Counted from the first letter of the stretch, positions 43,486 to 53,465 are shown. The stretch: 64,000 nt of DNA from Jejubacter sp036620675 (GCA_036620675.1 JAZHEE010000018.1); one strand, 5' to 3'. The notes: generated from the letters alone by a model not told the origin. A program made the numbers and translations.

Positions 43486-44307
43486 TCAGTTAGACGCCGT
43501 CAGCAGGTGCTGATTGCTCTGATACAAAGAGAACAAATAGTTGTTGTAGCTTTTCCCTTTGGTGGAATAGCCCTTCAACTTATGGATCATGTTGCCCGCC
43601 GTCAGTTCCGTATCCGACTTGCGCAACTGGGCGCGCGACTTCCGGAAGGATTTGTACGCCGGGTGCGTGTTCAGATTGTTTACGTAAGCCGTCACCGATT
43701 CCTTCACCGAATCGAAGTGCTGATACCCGCCAATCTTCCCCGCGCCGCGATTACAGCTGCGGCTGGAACACTTCATCCCGAACAGGTTGGTGTTAGCGCG
43801 AGCCAGCCTGGAGGTTCCCCATCCACTCTCTACCGCCGCCATGGTCACCACCATGCTGCTGGGAATAATGTCTACGCGCTCCAGAAGCGTGTTCCAGGGC
43901 ACCGAACGGGGATTCCCGTTCCAGGATACCTTATAGCGCGCCGCCAGCGCCTTCATCCGCGCCTTTTCGGCTGGCGACCAGCGACTGTCGTAGCGCTTTT
44001 GCACCAGCCAGTTACGGTCTGCGGAAATTGCCGCATTCTGACGCTTAATGGATGGCATCACCGTCCGGATAAACGCCTTTTTCCTTGCCGTTCCGGAAGG
44101 GTATTTTCGCAAATCAGGAAGTGGTCCGCTTTCACTATTGCGAGAATACTCTTTATTATTTTTTGTCAGTAACTTACTTTGTGTAGTCTGGGCTTTATGA
44201 CTCGTTATGCCTGTCTCTTGCTTGCTTGCCAGCGCGTTGCCGGCAAAACCCCACGCGAGAGACAGGATTACCGCAGCCCCGACGCGTCGGTAGCGTGACG
44301 ATATCAT
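43486..44307 (-). CDS. bax: Bax protein, glucosaminidase-domain
   Basis: The 273-residue protein has an N-terminal signal-like helix (VILSLAWGFAGNALA) and a mannosyl-glycoprotein endo-beta-N-acetylglucosaminidase domain. The latter includes MVVTMAAVESGWGTSRLARANTNLFG (quoted in part) with the catalytic Glu, then MKCSSRSCNRGAG and DSVKESVTAYVNNLNTHPAYKSFR in the later half. It is probably a peptidoglycan hydrolase in the envelope; the exact role in E. coli is not settled. The length matches E. coli Bax (274). In E. coli malS follows; here it does not. Confidence 0.92.
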   Translation of the reverse strand: MISSRYRRVGAAVILSLAWGFAGNALASKQETGITSHKAQTTQSKLLTKNNKEYSRNSESGPLPDLRKYPSGTARKKAFIRTVMPSIKRQNAAISADRNWLVQKRYDSRWSPAEKARMKALAARYKVSWNGNPRSVPWNTLLERVDIIPSSMVVTMAAVESGWGTSRLARANTNLFGMKCSSRSCNRGAGKIGGYQHFDSVKESVTAYVNNLNTHPAYKSFRKSRAQLRKSDTELTAGNMIHKLKGYSTKGKSYNNYLFSLYQSNQHLLTASN

Positions 44308-44711
44308 TATGTCTCCTGGTTGGATGCGACAGCGTCGTACATCCTTATGTTTGAAAAGTAAAATTCAGGAATAAACCCGAGAAGTATATCAAATGTACAG
44401 ACTTCGGGACACTAAATGAATAAACAAAATCCGAATCAGCGTCACGGAAATAGCCTCAAAGTTTGCTAAAAAACTCCTTATTTCGACTATTTTATCGTGA
44501 TTTCAATGACTAAAATTGATGCGTAATCCTCAGTCCCACCACGGTCAACATCCTTCCCGAGCCATCAATACGGAAAATTCAGCCGTTTTATCTAAATTTT
44601 CAAAAAATAAAAGCATGATTAACTAATCCAGGCGATGACACACAGTTTGCAGAGCGGGAACTCTGGCGCTATGGTTAGCTCCTTCTCCAGGATTGCGACT
44701 GACTGACCGCT
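44308..44711. other. Intergenic region between bax and avtA
   Basis: The 404 bp contain the bax promoter side and the avtA promoter. The periplasmic alpha-amylase gene malS, which lies here in E. coli K-12, is absent and no piece of it could be recognised. The middle (around 44440-44620) is AT-rich. Confidence 0.5.
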
Positions 44712-45968
44712 ATGACGTTTTCACTTTTCGGCAATAAATTCACCCGTCCCTCCGCCATTACCCGACTGATGGAAGATCTTAACGACGGCCTGAAAACCCC
44801 CGGCGCCATCATGCTTGGCGGTGGAAACCCGGCACAAATTCCGGCGATGAATGACTACTTCCAGGGGCTATTGAACGAGATGCTCGCCGATGGTCAGTTG
44901 ACCCGCTCGCTGTGTAACTACGACGGGCCTCAGGGGAAGGATGAACTGCTGAAAGCTCTGGCTTCGATGCTGCGGGAGAGCGAAGGCTGGGATATCGGGC
45001 CACAGAATATTGCACTGACAAATGGCAGTCAGAGCGCATTTTTCTACTTATTTAATCTGTTCGCCGGGCGTCGGGCGGACGGCAGCGTGAAGAAGGTTCT
45101 GTTCCCGCTGGCGCCGGAATATATCGGCTATGCCGAATCCGGACTGGAAGACGACCTGTTCGTTTCCACCCGCCCCAACATCGAACTGCTGCCGGACGGG
45201 CAGTTTAAATATCACGTCGATTTCGAACATCTGCATATCGGCGAAGATACCGGCATGATCTGCGTATCACGCCCCACCAACCCTACGGGCAACGTCATTA
45301 CCGACGATGAGCTGCGTAAGCTGGATGCTATGGCCAATCAGCACGGCATCCCGCTGGTGATCGACAATGCGTATGGTCTGCCCTTCCCGGGAATTATCTT
45401 TAGCGAAGCCCGCCCGCTGTGGAATCCGAACATCATTCTGTGTATGAGCCTTTCCAAGCTAGGCCTGCCGGGAAGCCGCTGCGGCATTATTATCGCCAAC
45501 GAGGCGCTGATTAGCGCCATCAGCAATATGAACGGCATTATCAGCCTGGCGCCGGGCGGCGTGGGCCCGGCTATCGCCTGTGAAATGATCAAGCGTAACG
45601 ATCTGCTGCGCCTCTCGGAAACAGTGGTCAAGCCGTTCTATCAGCAGCGGGTCGAAGAGACCATCGCCATCCTGCGGCGCTGGCTGTCGCCGGAACGCTG
45701 TCTGATCCATAAACCGGAAGGTGCCATCTTCCTGTGGCTCTGGTTTAAGGATTTGCCCATCACAACCGAACAGCTTTATCAGCGTCTGAAGAGACGCGGC
45801 GTACTGATGGTGCCGGGTAATCACTTCTTCCCCGGGCTGGATAAGCCCTGGCCCCATACCCACCAGTGCATGCGAATGAACTATGTACCGGAACCGGCAC
45901 AGATTGAGAAAGGAGTTCAGATTCTGGCCGAAGAGGTTGAACGAGCCTGGCGCGAAACTACGCCATAG
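44712..45968 (+). CDS. avtA: Valine-pyruvate aminotransferase (transaminase C)
   Basis: The 418-residue fold-type I aminotransferase interconverts valine/alanine and their 2-ketoacids, linking alanine and branched-chain amino acid pools. The PLP lysine is in CMSLSKLGLPGSRCG (about 240-254); VSRPTNPTGNVITDDEL and the Arg for the substrate carboxylate near the C-terminus are also present. The sequence is close to E. coli AvtA (417 residues). It overlaps the convergent ysaA by 11 bp. Confidence 0.95.
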   Translation: MTFSLFGNKFTRPSAITRLMEDLNDGLKTPGAIMLGGGNPAQIPAMNDYFQGLLNEMLADGQLTRSLCNYDGPQGKDELLKALASMLRESEGWDIGPQNIALTNGSQSAFFYLFNLFAGRRADGSVKKVLFPLAPEYIGYAESGLEDDLFVSTRPNIELLPDGQFKYHVDFEHLHIGEDTGMICVSRPTNPTGNVITDDELRKLDAMANQHGIPLVIDNAYGLPFPGIIFSEARPLWNPNIILCMSLSKLGLPGSRCGIIIANEALISAISNMNGIISLAPGGVGPAIACEMIKRNDLLRLSETVVKPFYQQRVEETIAILRRWLSPERCLIHKPEGAIFLWLWFKDLPITTEQLYQRLKRRGVLMVPGNHFFPGLDKPWPHTHQCMRMNYVPEPAQIEKGVQILAEEVERAWRETTP

Positions 45969-46467
45969 CCGACGGCGCGCAGGCCGTACGCTGCCGTTTA
46001 CGCACACCGGCGGCGGCTAACGCCCGGTAGTCCAGACAACTGAGCGCCCCGGTGGGGCAGACGCTGACACAGGCCGGGCCGCCTGCCCGTTCGTGGCACA
46101 GATCGCACTTCACTATCTGCATCCCCCCATTGGCCGGGGCTGCCACGATATTAATGGCACCGAAGGGACAAGCCACTATGCAGTGCTTACAGCCAATGCA
46201 GTCTGCATCACGCGCGCGTATCGCGCCCCCTCCACGCCATAACGCTCCTGTAGGGCAGGCGCCAGCACAGGGCGCCGCTTCGCACTGACGACAGGCCAGC
46301 GCCACGGACACCTTTCCCTCTTTCACCACCTGAATGCGCGACAGCAAAGTCTGCGCCGTTAATCCCTGTACGCTGCGCTCCGCCCGGTGCGCTACCGCGC
46401 AGGCCACCTCGCAGGTTCTACAGCCGATACACTTTGCCGCATCGGCGAAAATAAAACGGTTCATCAT
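45958..46467 (-). CDS. ysaA: 4Fe-4S ferredoxin-type electron carrier YsaA
   Basis: This HydN/DmsB-like protein of 169 residues carries four cysteine clusters: CIGCRTCEVAC (N-terminal), CRQCEAAPCAGACP, CIGCKHCIVACP and CDLCHERAGGPACVSVCP. Each set can hold a [4Fe-4S] centre, giving four in all. It is likely an electron-transfer subunit for an unidentified oxidoreductase; no catalytic partner is adjacent. The start could be either of two consecutive ATGs (46467 or 46464). It is the same neighbour of avtA as in E. coli. Confidence 0.9.
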   Translation of the reverse strand: MMNRFIFADAAKCIGCRTCEVACAVAHRAERSVQGLTAQTLLSRIQVVKEGKVSVALACRQCEAAPCAGACPTGALWRGGGAIRARDADCIGCKHCIVACPFGAINIVAAPANGGMQIVKCDLCHERAGGPACVSVCPTGALSCLDYRALAAAGVRKRQRTACAPSAMA

Positions 46468-46622
46468 CCTTATCTCTCCGTTTCTGGGGTGCCTGTAACA
46501 TACCCACTGTTTCAGAGAGCGTTATTGATCCCGGTGGCCAGGCCAGCTCTTTTTTCTCTTACCTTAAAAACGCCCGGAACGATAAGAATACCGCCCGGGC
46601 AATAGCGAAACTTTCGGTTGAT

Positions 46623-48149
46623 TTAAAAGAGTCCCTGCGGCTTTTCTGAGTAGCTGACCAGCAGGCATTTGGTCTGTTGATAGTGCTCCAGCATCATCTT
46701 GTGGGTCTCCCGGCCGATACCAGATTGTTTATAGCCACCGAAAGCGGCATGGGCAGGGTAAGCATGGTAGCAGTTAGTCCAGACTCTTCCGGCCTGAATA
46801 CCACGCCCCATACGATAGGCCAGAGCGCCGTTCCGGCTCCAGACGCCGGCCCCCAGACCATATTGCGTATCATTGGCGATAGCCAACGCCTCTTCCGGCG
46901 TTTTAAACGTCGTCACCGCCAGCACAGGGCCAAAGATTTCTTCCTGAAAGATTCGCATTTTATTGTGGCCGCTCATCACCGTCGGCTCCAGATAAAATCC
47001 CCCTTCCAGCGCCCCGGCCTGACGGCGCACGTTACCCCCCAGTAGCAAACTGGCCCCCTCCTGTTTGCCGATATCGATATAATTCAGAATGGCTTCCATT
47101 TGCCCTTTTGACACCTGGGCGCCTATTTGCGTCTTTTCATCCAGGGGATTGCCTCCCCGAATCGCTGCTACGCGCTTCAGGGCGCGTTCCATGAAACGCT
47201 CATAAATCGATTCCTGAATCAGTGCCCGACTTGGGCAGGTGCACACCTCTCCCTGATTGAAGGCAAACATAGCGAATCCTTCGATAGCCTTCTCCAGGTA
47301 GGCATCGTCCCTCGCCATCACGTCTTCAAAGAAGATATTAGGAGACTTGCCTCCCAGCTCCAGCGTCACGGGAATGATATTGCGGGTGGCGTACTGCATA
47401 ATCTGCCGCCCCACTTCCGTTGATCCGGTGAAGGCGACTTTGGCGATACGCGGCGAGGTTGCCAGATATTCACCAATTTCTCCGCCTGCCCCATTCACGA
47501 CATTAATCACCCCCGGGGGCAGCAAATCACCAATGAGTTCCATCAGGACGAGAACAGACAGCGGCGTAAGACGGGCCGGTTTAAGAACAATCGCGTTCCC
47601 TGCCGCCAGGGCAGGCGCCATCTTCCAGCAGGCCATCAGTAACGGAAAATTCCATGGAATTATTTGCCCCACAACGCCCAGAGGCTCGTGGAAGTGGTAA
47701 GCGACGGTATCGGCGTCCAGTTCGCTGATTCCCCCTTCCTGGGCGCGAATACAGGCGGCAAAGTAACGGAAATGGTCAATGGATAGCGGCACGTCGGCGC
47801 CACGGGTTTCACGGATGGGCTTACCGTTATCCCAGGTTTCAGCGGCGGCCAACAGATCAATATTCTGCTCCATGCGATCGGCAATCGCTAACAGCAGCGA
47901 TGCTCGCTCCTGCACCGATGTCCTTCCCCACTGCGCTTTAACCGCATGGGCGGCATCCAGCGCCAGTTCAATATCCTGCGCCGTGGAATTAGCCACCTCG
48001 CATAGCGGTTTTCCGGTAATAGGCGTCAGATCCTGGTACCACTCCCCTGCCTGCGGCGGCATCCATTCCCCGCCAATATAGTTGTTATAACGGGCTTTCA
48101 GACGCAGTGGATAACCATATTCGCCGGGCGTTAACGCATTCTTATTCAT
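46623..48149 (-). CDS. aldB: Aldehyde dehydrogenase AldB
   Basis: The 508-residue NAD(P)-dependent enzyme oxidises acetaldehyde and related aldehydes to acids. The family blocks are present: IIPWNFPLLMACWK (about 160), GSTEVGRQI in the nucleotide fold, VTLELGGKSPNIFFED with the general-base Glu (about 260), and FNQGEVCTCPSRA with the catalytic Cys (about 300). It is closely similar to E. coli AldB (512 residues). It lies 68 bp downstream of yiaY on the same strand, so an alcohol dehydrogenase and an aldehyde dehydrogenase may be co-expressed. Confidence 0.94.
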   Translation of the reverse strand: MNKNALTPGEYGYPLRLKARYNNYIGGEWMPPQAGEWYQDLTPITGKPLCEVANSTAQDIELALDAAHAVKAQWGRTSVQERASLLLAIADRMEQNIDLLAAAETWDNGKPIRETRGADVPLSIDHFRYFAACIRAQEGGISELDADTVAYHFHEPLGVVGQIIPWNFPLLMACWKMAPALAAGNAIVLKPARLTPLSVLVLMELIGDLLPPGVINVVNGAGGEIGEYLATSPRIAKVAFTGSTEVGRQIMQYATRNIIPVTLELGGKSPNIFFEDVMARDDAYLEKAIEGFAMFAFNQGEVCTCPSRALIQESIYERFMERALKRVAAIRGGNPLDEKTQIGAQVSKGQMEAILNYIDIGKQEGASLLLGGNVRRQAGALEGGFYLEPTVMSGHNKMRIFQEEIFGPVLAVTTFKTPEEALAIANDTQYGLGAGVWSRNGALAYRMGRGIQAGRVWTNCYHAYPAHAAFGGYKQSGIGRETHKMMLEHYQQTKCLLVSYSEKPQGLF

Positions 48150-48217
48150 CGTTCGACTCCTTGCTGATTGTCACAAATCATCGCAAAGCGCTGCATGCTT
48201 CGCGCTTATACCGCGCT

Positions 48218-49369
48218 TTACAGCGCCGCACGGTAGATAGCGACGATCTCCTCGTGTGTCGCCTGAACCGGGTTGGTGAACCCACAGGCGTCCTTCAGAG
48301 CGTTATCAGCAAGCACGGAAAAATCCTGCTCTTTCACGCCCAATTCACGCAAACCGCGTGGAATACCAACACGCCGGGCCAGCTGACTGATAGCCGTAAT
48401 ACAGGCATCGGCCCCCTCTGCAGCGTTCAACGATCCGACGTCCACGCCAAGCGCGCAGGCGCAATCGCGCAGCCTGTCCGCTGAAGCCTGCCGGTTAAAC
48501 TTCTGTACATGAGGCAGCAACACCGCGTTACAGACCCCGTGCGGCAGGTCGTAAAATCCGCCAAGCTGGTGCGCCATCGCATGAACATAGCCCAACGATG
48601 CGTTATTAAACGCCATACCCGCCAGAAATTGCGCCCAGGCCATATCCTCCCGCGCCCGGCAGTCATCGCCGCTGGCAACGGCGGTCGGCAACGCGTGCGC
48701 GATCATCGCTATCGCTTTCAGGGCGCAGGCGTCAGTAATCGGGGTCGCCGCAGTAGAAACGTAGGCTTCAATCGCATGCGTCAGAGCATCCATACCGGTC
48801 GCGGCGGTCAACATCGCGGGCATGCCCATCATAAGCTGCGGATCGTTAACGGAAAGCCTGGGTGTGACATGCTTGTCCACAATCGCCATTTTGATATGCC
48901 GTTCTTCATCGGTAATGATGCAAAAACGGGTCATCTCCGATGCCGTGCCGGCCGTGGTGTTAATCGCCACCATGGGGAGTTGCGGCTGGCGGGAGCGATC
49001 GACGCCCTCGTAGTCACGAATGGTGCCACCGTTTGTCGCCACCAGCGCGATTGCCTTCGCGCAGTCATGCGGGCTACCGCCGCCTAAAGAAATAACGCAC
49101 TGACAATCGGATTCCCGCAATAATGCGAGTCCCGCCGCCACATTCGCGGTGGTCGGATTGGGATGAGTGCCGTCATAAACGAAAGTCGCAATATTTTCCC
49201 GCGCTAATATCTTAACCAGCATATCCGTCATACCCAGCCCGGATACCCCCTTATCCGTCACGATCAGCGCGCGTTGAAACCCCCACTCCTTCAGATAGTC
49301 AGGCACATCCTTAACGCTATGCAGACCAATAACGTTAACGGAAGGCATATAAAAGCAGCTTGTCGTCAT
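48218..49369 (-). CDS. yiaY: Iron-dependent alcohol dehydrogenase YiaY
   Basis: The 383-residue group III alcohol dehydrogenase has the NAD-binding GGGSPHDCAKAIA segment (about 97-109). Its metal-binding set is an Asp and three His within DALTHAIEAYVS (about 197-208), YVHAMAHQLGGFYDLPHG (about 262-279) and following residues. The length is identical to E. coli YiaY. It probably oxidises or reduces short-chain alcohols/aldehydes; the physiological substrate is not known. Position before aldB and after selB is as in E. coli. Confidence 0.94.
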   Translation of the reverse strand: MTTSCFYMPSVNVIGLHSVKDVPDYLKEWGFQRALIVTDKGVSGLGMTDMLVKILARENIATFVYDGTHPNPTTANVAAGLALLRESDCQCVISLGGGSPHDCAKAIALVATNGGTIRDYEGVDRSRQPQLPMVAINTTAGTASEMTRFCIITDEERHIKMAIVDKHVTPRLSVNDPQLMMGMPAMLTAATGMDALTHAIEAYVSTAATPITDACALKAIAMIAHALPTAVASGDDCRAREDMAWAQFLAGMAFNNASLGYVHAMAHQLGGFYDLPHGVCNAVLLPHVQKFNRQASADRLRDCACALGVDVGSLNAAEGADACITAISQLARRVGIPRGLRELGVKEQDFSVLADNALKDACGFTNPVQATHEEIVAIYRAAL

Positions 49370-49676
49370 TATTTATCCTCCAGATTGCCATATGGCTACA
49401 TGAAAATAACAACCGCTGCCGTGAATACTGTGACCGGATTACCGACGCCAAAAACCATTAAAATTAAATGGTTTTATTTTTTTCACTTAATCGAATCACT
49501 TCTAAAGAATGGATGAATTACTGCAAGTTCAGTCCATGGAGGAGAGGTACCCGTCACGTAACGGGAGAAGTCGGTGAATCGGGCAGGGCCGCAGAACGCG
49601 CCATGCTAACCGATTCCTTAACGCCGCGAGCATCTATACAGCGTTAAGGAACAGGTTTTGACAGCAGATACGGCAA
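49370..49676. other. Intergenic region between yiaY and selB
   Basis: The 307 bp contain an 11-bp perfect inverted repeat, TTCCTTAACGC at 49614-49624 and GCGTTAAGGAA at 49641-49651, with a 16-nt loop. It is just after the selB stop on the minus strand, so it probably shapes the selAB 3' end. The rest should contain the yiaY promoter. Confidence 0.55.
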
Positions 49677-51518
49677 TCAGGCATCGAACAGCCCGTTATC
49701 ACGCAGCAAATGGTCATTGCCGCGCCGCCGGGTAAAGCCGATGCGGTCGAAGTATTCCAGAATCTGAATCGCCAGCTTGCGCCCGACGCCCAGACGGTCG
49801 CGGAAATCGGCGGCACAGGTAGTACCCCGTTCCTTATCCAGATCCCGCACCAGATTTGCGAATGCACGGATCCTGTCGTGGCGATAGTAGCGATCTTTAA
49901 CGATCGCCGTGATCAGCCCTTGTTGAGCGGCCATCCGCAGCAGTTGGCGCATGACCTGCTCTTCCTGGCTGGTTTCCCGGGCCAGATCGCGCACCCACCA
50001 GGGCTCATCGCCAAATAACGCCTCAACCTGCTGCCATAGCGCCAGCTGTTCACCGGAAAAGCCCGGCTTATGGTCAGGCAAATGCAGCCAGCCGCGACGG
50101 CTTTCCACCAGTCCTTCCTGGCGCAGCCGTTCAATAAGCCCCAGCACCAGCGCCTCGTTTTCCGTCGGCAACGCCATACGCCGCAGCCGTTCACGCCCCG
50201 GCCCCGGCTGATCGTCATGCTGCTCGTGGTAACGCGCCAGCGTTTTCAGCAGCGTCTGCTGCCAGACGGCAGCAACGGATGGACTTAACACATGATCGCC
50301 CGCCAGCAGTAGTCCGGGGCGCCGGGTAAGCTGCATCATGCCCGCTGGTGAAAGCTGACGCGCCCAGGCGAAGGCCGCCAGCGGTACGGCGCCGCGCTGA
50401 AGCCAGGCCGTGAAGGAGGCCTCGTCGTCCCGGGCGTTCGCCAGTTGCGCCAGCCAGTCGAGAAATGGCCGCTGACGCTTACCGCGCCGTGGCGGATTCA
50501 GAAGCACCACTCGCGCGCCCGCAAGCGTCGTTCGGGCACTGATGTCCCGCAGTACCAGCCGGTCGTTATCCGCCAGCCAGAGCGGCGTATCCAGCACCAG
50601 TTCCGCCAGATCGCCTTCCAGCAGCGATACCCGCCCGGTAATGTGGCGGGCGGCATGGTGCAGATGCAGCGACTGCCACTGCTGGAGCGACGCGTTGCCG
50701 CTCAGTTGAACAATAATCCGTTCGGAAGGTTCGCCGGGGCGCGCCGCCAGTAACCAGTCGCCGCGTTGAATATCCGCTTTTTCCGCATCGCCGCTAATAT
50801 TCAGCGCAATACGCTGCCCGGCGCGAGCCTTTTCCACCGGCTGGTTCTGGGCATGCAGGCCACGCACGCGCATCGGCTTATCCATCCCCGTCAGCCACAG
50901 GGTATCGCCCACGCTCACTTCGCCGCAAAGCGCCGTCCCGGTCACCACCAGTCCGGCCCCCTTAACGGTGAAAGCACGGTCGATAGCCAGCCGAAAACGC
51001 CGGTTGGCGGGATGCTCGCGACCATCCAGCTGTCGAAGATGCTGGCGTAGCGCCTCAATACCCGTGCCCTGAGGAGCCGCCGTAACAAACAGCGATGCCG
51101 TCGGCCAGCCCAGCGAAGTCACCAGTTCACTCACCTGCTGTTCCACTTCACGGATACGCGCTTCGCTAACCCGATCTGCCCGGGTCAGGGCCACCGTTAG
51201 CGACGGCAGGCCAGTCAGTTGCAAAATCGCCAGGTGCTCCCGGGTCTGTGCCATGACGCCGTCGTCACAGGCCACCACCAGCAGGGCATGGTCGATTCCC
51301 CCCACCCCCGCCAGCATATTGGCCAGGAATTTTTCGTGCCCGGGCACATCGATAAAACCAATGACCTCACCGTCTGGCTGAGGCCAGTAAGCGTAACCCA
51401 GATCGATGGTCATCCCACGCTTCTTCTCTTCCGGTAGCCGGTCGGCATTGACGCCGGTTAACGCCTGCAATAGCGTGGTTTTGCCGTGGTCCACATGCCC
51501 GGCGGTGGCAATAATCAT
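49677..51518 (-). CDS. selB: Selenocysteine-specific elongation factor SelB
   Basis: The 613-residue GTPase delivers Sec-tRNA to UGA codons next to a SECIS hairpin. It has the G1 motif AGHVDHGKTTL (about 6-16), G3 DVPGHEKFL (about 57-65) and G4-type TRAD. Two beta-barrel EF-Tu-like domains follow, then four winged-helix domains (about 375-613) that bind SECIS RNA. It overlaps selA by 4 bp in the conserved selAB operon. The length matches E. coli SelB (614 residues). No selenoprotein gene such as fdhF is seen in this window. Confidence 0.96.
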   Translation of the reverse strand: MIIATAGHVDHGKTTLLQALTGVNADRLPEEKKRGMTIDLGYAYWPQPDGEVIGFIDVPGHEKFLANMLAGVGGIDHALLVVACDDGVMAQTREHLAILQLTGLPSLTVALTRADRVSEARIREVEQQVSELVTSLGWPTASLFVTAAPQGTGIEALRQHLRQLDGREHPANRRFRLAIDRAFTVKGAGLVVTGTALCGEVSVGDTLWLTGMDKPMRVRGLHAQNQPVEKARAGQRIALNISGDAEKADIQRGDWLLAARPGEPSERIIVQLSGNASLQQWQSLHLHHAARHITGRVSLLEGDLAELVLDTPLWLADNDRLVLRDISARTTLAGARVVLLNPPRRGKRQRPFLDWLAQLANARDDEASFTAWLQRGAVPLAAFAWARQLSPAGMMQLTRRPGLLLAGDHVLSPSVAAVWQQTLLKTLARYHEQHDDQPGPGRERLRRMALPTENEALVLGLIERLRQEGLVESRRGWLHLPDHKPGFSGEQLALWQQVEALFGDEPWWVRDLARETSQEEQVMRQLLRMAAQQGLITAIVKDRYYRHDRIRAFANLVRDLDKERGTTCAADFRDRLGVGRKLAIQILEYFDRIGFTRRRGNDHLLRDNGLFDA

Positions 51519-52897
51519 GACTGCAACATCTCCATCAGGCCTGCCTCATCCTCCAGGCAGCGTAAATCCAGCCACATCTTTCCATCATTGATACGGCCAA
51601 TAACCGGACGCGCCGCGCCGCGCCAGCGCTCCGCCAGGCGAACCAGCGCGCTGCCACGACCGGAGCGCGGGGTAAAGGTCAACGCAGCGCCAGGCAGACG
51701 GTCAACCGGCAGCGAACCACTGCCTATTTGCGACAGGCAGGGCTCCACCCGCAGTTCAAAATCCGGATAGTGCGGCGCCAGCAGCGGCAACAGGCGCTCC
51801 CCCTGGGCCTGAATCTCTGCCGGTTTACGGGTGAGCAGGCGCAGGGTGGGTAAACGTTCCACCAGTCTCTCCGGGTGGCGATACAGGCGCAGCGTGGCTT
51901 CCAGGGCCGCCAGCGTCATTTTATCGGCACGCAACGCTCGCTTCAGCGGGTGCGACTGCAGGCGGGCGATTAACTCTTTCTTCCCGACGATAATACCGGC
52001 CTGGGGCCCCCCCAGCAGCTTGTCGCCCGAAAAACTCACCAGGCTGACGCCAGCCGCAATCAGGCGCTGAGGCATCGGCTCTGCGGGCAGACCGTATTGG
52101 GTAAGATCCACCAGCGAACCGCTGCCCAGATCCACCACCACCGGGATATCGCTTTCCGCCCCCAGCTGCGCCAGCTCCTCTTCGCAGACCGATTTGGTAA
52201 AGCCGCTAATCTGGTAGTTGCTGGTATGCACCTTCATCAGCAGCGCGGTTTCCGACCCAATGGCCTGGCGGTAATCTTTAAGGTGAGTGCGGTTGGTGGT
52301 GCCGACCTCGTGAAGCTGGCATCCCGCCTGGCGCATCACATCAGGAATTCGGAAAGCACCGCCTATCTCCACCAGCTCGCCGCGGGAAACCACCACTTCG
52401 CCGCCCTGCGCACAGGCCGCCAGCATCAACAGCACCGCCGCCGCATTGTTATTGACGATGCAGGCGTCTTCCGCACCGGTCAGCTCGCACAGCAGCTTCG
52501 CCAGCGCGCGATCCCGATGGCCGCGCCCGGCGTCATCCAGATCATATTCCAGGGTCACCGGAGAACGCATGGCGCGACTGACCGCCTCTACCGCCGCTTC
52601 TGCCTGAACGGCGCGACCAAGATTGGTATGCAGCACCGTGCCCGTCAGATTAAACACCGGACGCAGGGCGCTCTCTTCATCTTTATGCAGGCGTCTTAGC
52701 GCTTCCGCCGCCCAGTCGGCGCTCCACTCAGGCAGCCGCTGAGCGGCGCGTATTTCATCGCGCGCCGCCACCTGCATCTGCCGCAGAGTATCCACCAGTC
52801 GGGTGTGACCAAATTCGGCGCACAGCGCCGTAAACGCCGGCTCTCGCAGCAGACGATCCGTCGCGGGCAGCTGGCTGAATAGTGCGTGTTGACTCAT
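51515..52897 (-). CDS. selA: L-seryl-tRNA(Sec) selenium transferase SelA
   Basis: The 460-residue PLP enzyme converts seryl-tRNA(Sec) to selenocysteinyl-tRNA using selenophosphate. The PLP lysine is in VSFSGDKLLGGPQAGII (about 290-306). NLTGTVLHTNLGRA near 83 and the EYDLDDAGRGHRDRA block are conserved. It is the first gene of selAB and overlaps selB by 4 bp. Its leader holds an 8-bp hairpin at 52938-52957. Confidence 0.96.
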   Translation of the reverse strand: MSQHALFSQLPATDRLLREPAFTALCAEFGHTRLVDTLRQMQVAARDEIRAAQRLPEWSADWAAEALRRLHKDEESALRPVFNLTGTVLHTNLGRAVQAEAAVEAVSRAMRSPVTLEYDLDDAGRGHRDRALAKLLCELTGAEDACIVNNNAAAVLLMLAACAQGGEVVVSRGELVEIGGAFRIPDVMRQAGCQLHEVGTTNRTHLKDYRQAIGSETALLMKVHTSNYQISGFTKSVCEEELAQLGAESDIPVVVDLGSGSLVDLTQYGLPAEPMPQRLIAAGVSLVSFSGDKLLGGPQAGIIVGKKELIARLQSHPLKRALRADKMTLAALEATLRLYRHPERLVERLPTLRLLTRKPAEIQAQGERLLPLLAPHYPDFELRVEPCLSQIGSGSLPVDRLPGAALTFTPRSGRGSALVRLAERWRGAARPVIGRINDGKMWLDLRCLEDEAGLMEMLQS

Positions 52898-52937
52898 TAG
52901 ACTGTGTCATTCCGGAAGAAGTGTAGCGCTAAGTTTA

Positions 52938-52957
52938 ACAGGGGGGCTTCCCCCTGT
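52938..52957 (-). promoter_or_regulatory. Hairpin in the selA leader
   Basis: On the minus strand ACAGGGGG-AAGC-CCCCCTGT folds into a perfect 8-bp stem about 40 bp before the selA start. In E. coli a SECIS-like element in the selAB leader is reported. This hairpin is in a similar place, but its loop does not show the known SelB-binding bases, so the role is open. Confidence 0.4.
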
Positions 52958-53124
52958 CATAAGAGCCAGATCATGGCATGATGCGATCAACGTCATTAAT
53001 GGGAAATGCTTTTTAACAATATACTGGCCCCGGAATATGATCTCCGCCATACTACTTTAGCCTCACGTTGAGTAGAAAGGCTTATCAATTTATCAGGTAA
53101 AAATATCAACCGAATGAGGAGTAG

Positions 53125-53465
53125 ATGATAAATATGGACATAAAATATTATCTTAAAAATATTTTTTGGGGGATATTTTTTTTGCTATAGTTTGTTATCA
53201 ATGGAGTGAGAACCACGACAACAGAATATTAACATGGATCTTGGTTGTTTCATTATTTAGCTGCCTGCTTTATCCCCTGTCGAAAAAGCCCATAGAGTTG
53301 ATCGCATTGAAATTTACTAAAGAAGATTTTTGGCACAAAGGTATATTCAAAGACACCATCGGCAAGAATGGATTATATGTACTCTATTATGGGTTATGTT
53401 TTAGCGTCGCAGCATTGTTTGGAACAATATATTTATTGTACATCACTACTAATCGAAAAAAATGA
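53125..53465 (+). pseudogene. Colicin E1-type immunity protein, frameshifted in a T-run
   Basis: From ATG 53134 (or the in-frame ATG at 53125, with GAGGAG just upstream) the frame reads MDIKYYLKNIFWGIFF and then hits TAG. The remainder continues in another frame, AIVCYQWSENHDN onward, to 53465. Adding one T to the T8 run at 53176-53183 restores a protein of about 110 residues. It is similar to the colicin E1 immunity protein in length (113), in the N-terminal KYYxKN motif, and in the YPLSKKPIELIALKF and KEDFW segments. It would be an inner-membrane protein with several helices that blocks the pore of the cognate colicin. It faces the colicin gene tail to tail, as in colicin E1 plasmids. A TTG at 53166 could start the second frame, giving a shortened protein. 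Confidence 0.8.

Noticed and set aside
52938..52957. Functional SECIS element in the selA leader
   Set aside because: The hairpin is in a suitable place but lacks the loop and bulge bases known for SelB binding, so only a hairpin is reported.
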